Shown piece after piece: positions 60,179 through 64,000 of a DNA stretch of 64,000 nucleotides (its first letter is position 1; each line of letters starts with the position of its first letter). The notes under the pieces were generated by a model, which saw nothing but the letters and a program-made list of their open reading frames with translations, was not told the DNA's origin and did no database searches. Source of the stretch: Deinococcus aquiradiocola (GTDB lineage Bacteria > Deinococcota > Deinococci > Deinococcales > Deinococcaceae); the NCBI RefSeq assembly GCF_014646915.1, contig NZ_BMOE01000008.1, forward strand, positions 62,001-126,000. Direction: 5' to 3'. The position numbers were made by a program, and so were the translations under genes.

Positions 60179-60240
60179 CCCGCTCCCCCGTCACGGGCGG
60201 CTTCTTGGACCGGCTTCAACCGCTCCGGGAGGCCGCCTGA

Positions 60241-60246
60241 TACATT
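60241..60246 (+). promoter_or_regulatory. leaderless -10 box of fabI
   Basis: TACATT, 7 nt before the ATG at 60254. Confidence 0.5.
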
Positions 60247-60253
60247 CGTTGGG

Positions 60254-61036
60254 ATGATAAGCATTGATCTGAGCGACAAGACCGCCCTCGTGATGGGCGT
60301 GGCCAACGCCCGCAGCCTCGGCTGGGCCATCGCCGAGAAACTGCTGGAGGCGGGCTGCCGCGTCGGTTTCAGTTATCAGGGCGAGCGCCTGAAACCCGAA
60401 CTCGACAAGCTCCTCACGGACAAGGTCGGCACGTGGACCCTGCAGGCCGACGCGACCAGCGAGGACGACCTGACGGCCCTCTTCGCGAAGGTCCGCGAGG
60501 AATTCGGGACGCTCGACTACCTCGTGCACAGCATCGGGTTCGCGCCGCGCGAAGCGATGGAGGGCCGCTTCATCGACACGACGCCCGCCGACTGGAACAC
60601 CGCCATGAGCGTCAGCGCGTACACGCTCGTCAGCATCGCCCGGCACGCCGAGCCGCTCCTGCGTGACGGGAGCAGCATCGTGAGCCTCACGTACCACGCG
60701 TCGCAGCAGGTCGTCCCGAAGTACAACGTGATGGGCGTCGCCAAGGCCGCGCTGGAGGCCGCCACCCGCTACCTCGCGAGCGAGATGGGCGCGGCGGGCG
60801 TGCGCGTGAACAGCATCTCGGCCGGCCCGATGCGGACCATCGCGGCGCGCAGCATTCCCGGCTTCGGCGGCATGTACGACAAGGCCGCGAAGGCCGCCCC
60901 GCTCGGCCGCAACGCCACCCCCGAGGAGGTCGGGAAGCTCGCGCTGTTCCTGCTGTCGGACCTGGGCAGCGGCGTGACGGGCGAAGTGGTGTACGTGGAC
61001 GCCGGCGCGCACATCATGACCATGAAACTCGACTGA
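60254..61036 (+). CDS. fabI: enoyl-[acyl-carrier-protein] reductase (NADH)
   Basis: 260 aa. Last reductive step of fatty-acid elongation. FabI-type SDR: atypical glycine region ALVMGVANARSLGWAIA (11-27), and catalytic Tyr157-x6-Lys164 (YNVMGVAK) in place of the usual YxxxK. LTYHASQQVVPKYN precedes it. Leaderless -10 TACATT. The stop begins the repeat TGACCCGGATTCCGG. Confidence 0.95.
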   Translation: MISIDLSDKTALVMGVANARSLGWAIAEKLLEAGCRVGFSYQGERLKPELDKLLTDKVGTWTLQADATSEDDLTALFAKVREEFGTLDYLVHSIGFAPREAMEGRFIDTTPADWNTAMSVSAYTLVSIARHAEPLLRDGSSIVSLTYHASQQVVPKYNVMGVAKAALEAATRYLASEMGAAGVRVNSISAGPMRTIAARSIPGFGGMYDKAAKAAPLGRNATPEEVGKLALFLLSDLGSGVTGEVVYVDAGAHIMTMKLD

Positions 61037-61048
61037 CCCGGATTCCGG
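61034..61048 (+). repeat. stop-codon-anchored repeat after fabI
   Basis: TGACCCGGATTCCGG starting at the fabI stop codon. Confidence 0.5.
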
Positions 61049-61085
61049 TCAGCCCTGACGGCAGAATGCCCTGCTGCGCTGCGGG

Positions 61086-61091
61086 TATCAT
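61086..61091 (+). promoter_or_regulatory. leaderless -10 box of EVE gene
   Basis: TATCAT, 6 nt before the GTG start at 61098. Confidence 0.5.
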
Positions 61092-61097
61092 CGGGCC

Positions 61098-61592
61098 GTG
61101 ACGACCGTGCCCGACCCTGCCGCCCCGCACGCCTTCTGGCTCCTGAAGTCCGAGCCGGACGTGTTCGGCTTCCCGGACCTGCTGCGGGTGGGGCGCGAGC
61201 CGTGGAACGGCGTCCGCAACTACCAGGCGCGCAACAACCTGCGCGCCATGCGGGCGGGCGACCTCGCGCTGTTCTACCACTCCAACGCGAAACCGGCCGG
61301 GGTGGCGGGCGTGGCGCGCGTGGTGCGCGCGGCGTACCCGGACGACCTGCAGTTCGATCCCGGCAGCGCGTACCACGACCCGCGTTCCGACCCGGCCGAG
61401 CCGCGCTGGAGCATGGTGGACGTGTCGCCCGTGCTGGCCTTCCCGGCCCTGCTGACACTGGAGCGCCTGCGGGACCTGCCCGCGTGGCAGGCGTCGCCGC
61501 TCACGCAGAAAGGCACGCGCCTCAGCGTGCTGCCCGTCACGGCCGAGCAGTTCACGGCGGCGCTCGCCGAGGCCGGTGTCCGCCTCCCCTGA
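61098..61592 (+). CDS. EVE-domain protein
   Basis: 164 aa, one EVE domain: FWLLKSEPDVFGFPDL (13-28), GVRNYQARNNLRAMRAGDLALFYHSN (about 40-64, shown in part), VAGVARVVRAAYPD. The fold is PUA-like and binds modified bases in DNA or RNA. GTG start with TATCAT 6 nt upstream. Single gene. Confidence 0.88.
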   Translation: MTTVPDPAAPHAFWLLKSEPDVFGFPDLLRVGREPWNGVRNYQARNNLRAMRAGDLALFYHSNAKPAGVAGVARVVRAAYPDDLQFDPGSAYHDPRSDPAEPRWSMVDVSPVLAFPALLTLERLRDLPAWQASPLTQKGTRLSVLPVTAEQFTAALAEAGVRLP

Positions 61593-61714
61593 CCCTGGCG
61601 GCGTGCGGTGCGGCCCGGTGGGGAAGACGGGAGGCGCGGCTGGACCTGCGGATGGCTGTGAACTTCTGGACCGGGTGTAAGCCTTCTGTCAGGCCGGATC
61701 GTTCATCATGCCTC

Positions 61715-61834
61715 ATGGAACTCACGCTGCTGGCGCTGCTGGTCTCCGTCTTCGCTCTCTCTGCCGTGACTCAGGCCAGTCAGCGGCGTTCCAGGGTCGT
61801 TCCCGTGCCTGTCCGTGTGCGCAGTTCAAAGTGA
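61715..61834 (+). CDS. possible 39-aa membrane peptide with basic tail
   Basis: MELTLLALLVSVFALSAVTQ forms one hydrophobic helix, followed by a strongly basic tail (QRRSRVVPVPVRVRSSK). CATCAT lies 5 nt upstream of the ATG at 61715, so it might be a leaderless small protein. No family recognised; codon evidence is limited by length. Confidence 0.4.
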   Translation: MELTLLALLVSVFALSAVTQASQRRSRVVPVPVRVRSSK

Positions 61835-61903
61835 CTCCGTCTTCCCGCCCCGCATCGTCCTGCATCGTCGTGTAGCGTCCTCCCTGTGATCTGACCTTTC
61901 AGG

Positions 61904-61939
61904 CCGCCCGCGTCTCTCCGGAGTCGCGGGCGGTTTCTT
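61904..61939 (+). terminator. Rho-independent terminator
   Basis: ccgcccgcg / cgcgggcgg, 9-bp stem with 12-nt loop, then tttctt. Terminates the EVE/small-peptide region before thyX. Confidence 0.75.
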
Positions 61940-62006
61940 GGCATGCAGGACCGCAACAGTGACGCGATGATTTCTGCCCGGTTCATCTGCCCTTTATGGA
62001 AGGCGG

Positions 62007-62012
62007 TACAGT
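62007..62012 (+). promoter_or_regulatory. leaderless -10 box of thyX
   Basis: TACAGT, 6 nt before the ATG at 62019. Confidence 0.55.
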
Positions 62013-62018
62013 GACCGC

Positions 62019-62726
62019 ATGACCCTGCCCGCCACCGACGCCCGCCCCGCCACCCTCTACCCGCTGCACGACGACATCGGCTCGGTGTCGCTGGTGCAGA
62101 GTGTCGGGGACGACAAGATGATCGTGAACGCCGCCCGCGTCTCGTTCGGCGGGGACAGCGACACCCCCCTCACCGCGCGCGACGAGAAACTCATCGGATA
62201 CCTGCTGCGCGAACACCACGGCTCGCCCTTCGAGCACAACCTCATCACCTTCAAGGTCGTGTGCCCCGTCTTCGTGGACCGCCAGATGGTCCGCCACCGC
62301 GTCGGCGTCAGCAAGAACGAGATCAGCGGCCGCTACGTCGAGATGCAGGAACGCGTGTACGTCCCCGCCCAGTTCCGCCAGCAGGCGAAAAGCAACCGGC
62401 AGGCGTCCGTGGAGGCAGGCGAGCACCTCGACCAGGCGGCCGCCACCGAAACGTACCGTGAGGCCTGGAACGCCGCGTACACGGCGTACACGCGCCTGCT
62501 GGAGCTCGGCGTGACGCGCGAACAGGCCCGGGGCGTGCTCCCCCAGGCCCTCTACACCGAGAGTTACTACACCTTCAACGTCCGCAGCCTGCTGCACTTC
62601 CTGGCGCTGCGCGACCACGAAGGCGCGCAGTACGAGACGCGCCTGTACGCCCGCGCCATGCACGCCCTCGCCGAGCCGCTCTTCCCCGTCACGTTCGCCG
62701 CGTGGGCCGCACAGCACACCCACTGA
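62019..62726 (+). CDS. thyX: FAD-dependent thymidylate synthase
   Basis: 235 aa. Converts dUMP to dTMP with FAD and methylenetetrahydrofolate. The ThyX motif reads RHRVGVSKNEISGRY (92-106), matching RHRxxxxNExSxRY; LPQALYTESYYTFNVRSLLHFL (shown in part) is the second nucleotide-binding region. TACAGT-N6-ATG upstream. The stop begins the repeat TGACCCGGACTCCGG. Confidence 0.95.
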   Translation: MTLPATDARPATLYPLHDDIGSVSLVQSVGDDKMIVNAARVSFGGDSDTPLTARDEKLIGYLLREHHGSPFEHNLITFKVVCPVFVDRQMVRHRVGVSKNEISGRYVEMQERVYVPAQFRQQAKSNRQASVEAGEHLDQAAATETYREAWNAAYTAYTRLLELGVTREQARGVLPQALYTESYYTFNVRSLLHFLALRDHEGAQYETRLYARAMHALAEPLFPVTFAAWAAQHTH

Positions 62727-62777
62727 CCCGGACTCCGGCCGGGTGGTGTGTGCGGATTCACTCCCGCAACGCGGCCC
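62724..62777 (+). repeat. stop-codon-anchored repeat after thyX
   Basis: TGACCCGGACTCCGG at the thyX stop, then tgcggattcactcccgc; the second part matches the one after mutY. Confidence 0.5.
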
Positions 62778-62853
62778 CGGACCGTGCAGGGACGGCCAGC
62801 GACCTCCAACGCTGAATGAAGCCCCCGCAGTCCGGTGAGTGGGAGGGGGTGGG

Positions 62854-62859
62854 TACACT
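62854..62859 (+). promoter_or_regulatory. leaderless -10 box of yihY-like gene
   Basis: TACACT, 6 nt before the GTG start at 62866. Confidence 0.5.
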
Positions 62860-62865
62860 GAGCGG

Positions 62866-64000
62866 GTGACTGTTCCCGCCAAGCCTCCGCTCCGTCCGGC
62901 CCGCGTGTTCGCGCTGCTGCGCGACGCGTCCCTGGCGTTCAGTCAGGACAACGCGCCGCGCCTCGCGGCCGCCCTCGCGTACTACGCGTTCAGCGCCATC
63001 GCGCCCCTGCTGTTCCTCGTCACGGTCGTCGCCGGGTACTTTCTCGGGCAGGCGAAAGTGCGCGCGCAGCTGTTCAACGCCCTGAACGACAGCGTCGGCC
63101 CGCAGGTGTCCACCTTCATCCAGACGCTCCTCCCGAAACTGTCCGGCGGGAACCTCACGTGGGCCAGCGTCATCGGCGGCGTCACGGTCTTCCTGACCGC
63201 CACCAGCCTCTTCGTGCAGCTGCAGGGCTCCCTGAACTCCCTGTGGGGCCTCGTGCCGCCCGACGACACGCCCCCCACCCTCCTGCAGAACGTGTGGCTG
63301 ATCGTCAAGACGCGCCTGATCGCCTTCGCGCTCGTGCTGCTGTTCGGGGCGTTCATCATCGCGTTCCTCGTCGGGAACACCGTCCTGTCCGCCGTCGCGT
63401 CCCGGCTGGGCGACACCATCGGGTTCGGCGCGTTCTTCGTGCGGATCGGGACGTTCCTGCTCTCGATGCTGCTGTTCACGCCCGTCTTCGCCAGCCTGTA
63501 CAAGTTCCTGCCGAGCGTGAAACTCCCCTGGCGCGAGGTGTGGGTGGGTTCGGCCGTCACGGCCGCCCTGTTCACGCTGGGTCAGGTCCTGATCGGCCTG
63601 TACTTCGGGCGCATCGCGGGCAACAGCCCGTACGGCGCGGCCGCCGCGCTGTTCCTGATGCTGCTGTGGATCTACTACTCGTCCATGATCGTGTTCTTCG
63701 GCGCGGAGATCACGTGGGTGTACTCGCAGCAGTACGGTACCCGGCAGGGCGGCGCGGACAACACCGAGAAGGCCGCTGCCGTCACCGAGCATTCCCGGCA
63801 GCTGGACGCAGGCGCGAGCGGCCCCGAGGCGCGCGCCCGTGCCGGTCAGGCCCGCGTGGCCGCCAAGAAGGACGCCCCCGAACCCCGGAGCCAGCAGGAC
63901 ACCCGCCCGCAGGGTGCGGTCACCCCACCCGCCCGCCCGCAGGACGCCCTGCCGAGCGTGTCCGCCGCACTGGCGCACGCGGCCGTGGCCGTCCTCGCCG
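62866..64000 (+). CDS. YihY/BrkB-family membrane protein (3' end outside window)
   Basis: At least 378 aa, open to the window end. About six TM helices (e.g. [21 protein letters not shown], shown in part; [20 protein letters not shown]), with the family hallmarks [33 protein letters not shown] and [28 protein letters not shown]. Role unclear; once called ribonuclease BN in error. After the last helix (about residue 290) comes a long hydrophilic Ala/Pro/Gln-rich cytoplasmic tail, longer than usual. GTG start 6 nt after TACACT. Confidence 0.85.
   Translation, partial: MTVPAKPPLRPARVFALLRDASLAFSQDNAPRLAAALAYYAFSAIAPLLFLVTVVAGYFLGQAKVRAQLFNALNDSVGPQVSTFIQTLLPKLSGGNLTWASVIGGVTVFLTATSLFVQLQGSLNSLWGLVPPDDTPPTLLQNVWLIVKTRLIAFALVLLFGAFIIAFLVGNTVLSAVASRLGDTIGFGAFFVRIGTFLLSMLLFTPVFASLYKFLPSVKLPWREVWVGSAVTAALFTLGQVLIGLYFGRIAGNSPYGAAAALFLMLLWIYYSSMIVFFGAEITWVYSQQYGTRQGGADNTEKAAAVTEHSRQLDAGASGPEARARAGQARVAAKKDAPEPRSQQDTRPQGAVTPPARPQDALPSVSAALAHAAVAVLA

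Noticed and set aside
62758..63978. Minus-strand frame opposite the YihY-like gene
   Set aside because: Plus strand encodes clear TM helices and family motifs; the minus frame is low-complexity.

Overview
The window is a G+C-rich chromosomal segment that I assign to a Deinococcus (Deinococcota). The assignment rests on gene content (ChdC-type chlorite-dismutase-fold protein, DUF2256 zinc protein, HRDC-domain protein, TerB, ThyX, stand-alone N-acetylglutamate synthase, EVE protein), on codon use with G/C in almost every third position, and on promoters in which a TANNNT -10 box lies 5-7 nt before the start codon. That geometry implies leaderless mRNAs, which are known to be common in Deinococcus. 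Nearly all of the sequence is ordinary dense chromosome; one AT-rich island (about 12.02-15.07 kb) stands out sharply.

Layout. 0-2.2 kb: cyclodeaminase-like protein and methylglyoxal synthase (minus strand), then a secreted protein. 2.2-7.1 kb: a two-component system (sensor/regulator overlapping by TTGA) divergent from two TolC-type outer-membrane proteins. 7.1-12 kb: a strong terminator, a short inverted-repeat element, an SDR, an exported alpha/beta hydrolase, pgi, and an SH3/excalibur protein. 12-15 kb: the island, with a gamma-type N6-adenine DNA methyltransferase divergent from a BfiI/NgoFVII-like phospholipase-D-fold nuclease; its right edge lies inside the last codons of carB. 15-18.1 kb: carB. 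18.6-20.4 kb: small beta-barrel protein and an aminotransferase. 20.4-27.3 kb: an arginine-biosynthesis run, argG-dinB-GNAT-GNAT-lipoprotein-argH-HIT/GNAT-GNAT-argA, with several 4-nt overlaps and ending in a 4 x 24-bp repeat of the argA tail. 27.3-36 kb: large exported protein, carA, two nucleoside-type ABC permeases, a RodZ-like HTH/PEGA membrane protein, an AI-2E-family transporter, and a second inverted-repeat element. 36.2-48.4 kb: VOC protein, aldo/keto reductase plus ChdC-like protein, HtrA-like protease, TerB, fused M16 peptidase, small unknowns, tRNA-Met, Vgb-like propeller lipoprotein, DUF2256, NTF2-like protein, and a phosphatase with DUF3006. 48.6-53.3 kb: coxG-coxS-coxL-coxM, a form II CO-dehydrogenase-like cluster. 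53.4-64 kb: acyltransferase, ArsR-like regulator, mutY, uppS, HRDC protein plus TrmH, fabI, EVE, thyX, and a YihY-family membrane protein cut by the window end.

How things work together. carA, carB, argG, argH and argA all feed arginine/carbamoyl-phosphate synthesis although carA and carB are unlinked. Upstream of carB and argG I see the same 14-bp near-palindrome (TGYATRGYTATGCR), a candidate ArgR operator; at argG it sits on the -35 region. The island looks like a horizontally acquired restriction-modification system. Two families of short repeats begin exactly at gene stop codons: TGATACGGTTTTGAGC (two full copies and one or two remnants) and TGACCCGGANTCCGG (five genes). Together with the leaderless promoters and the PLD-nuclease island they are the observations I would follow up first.
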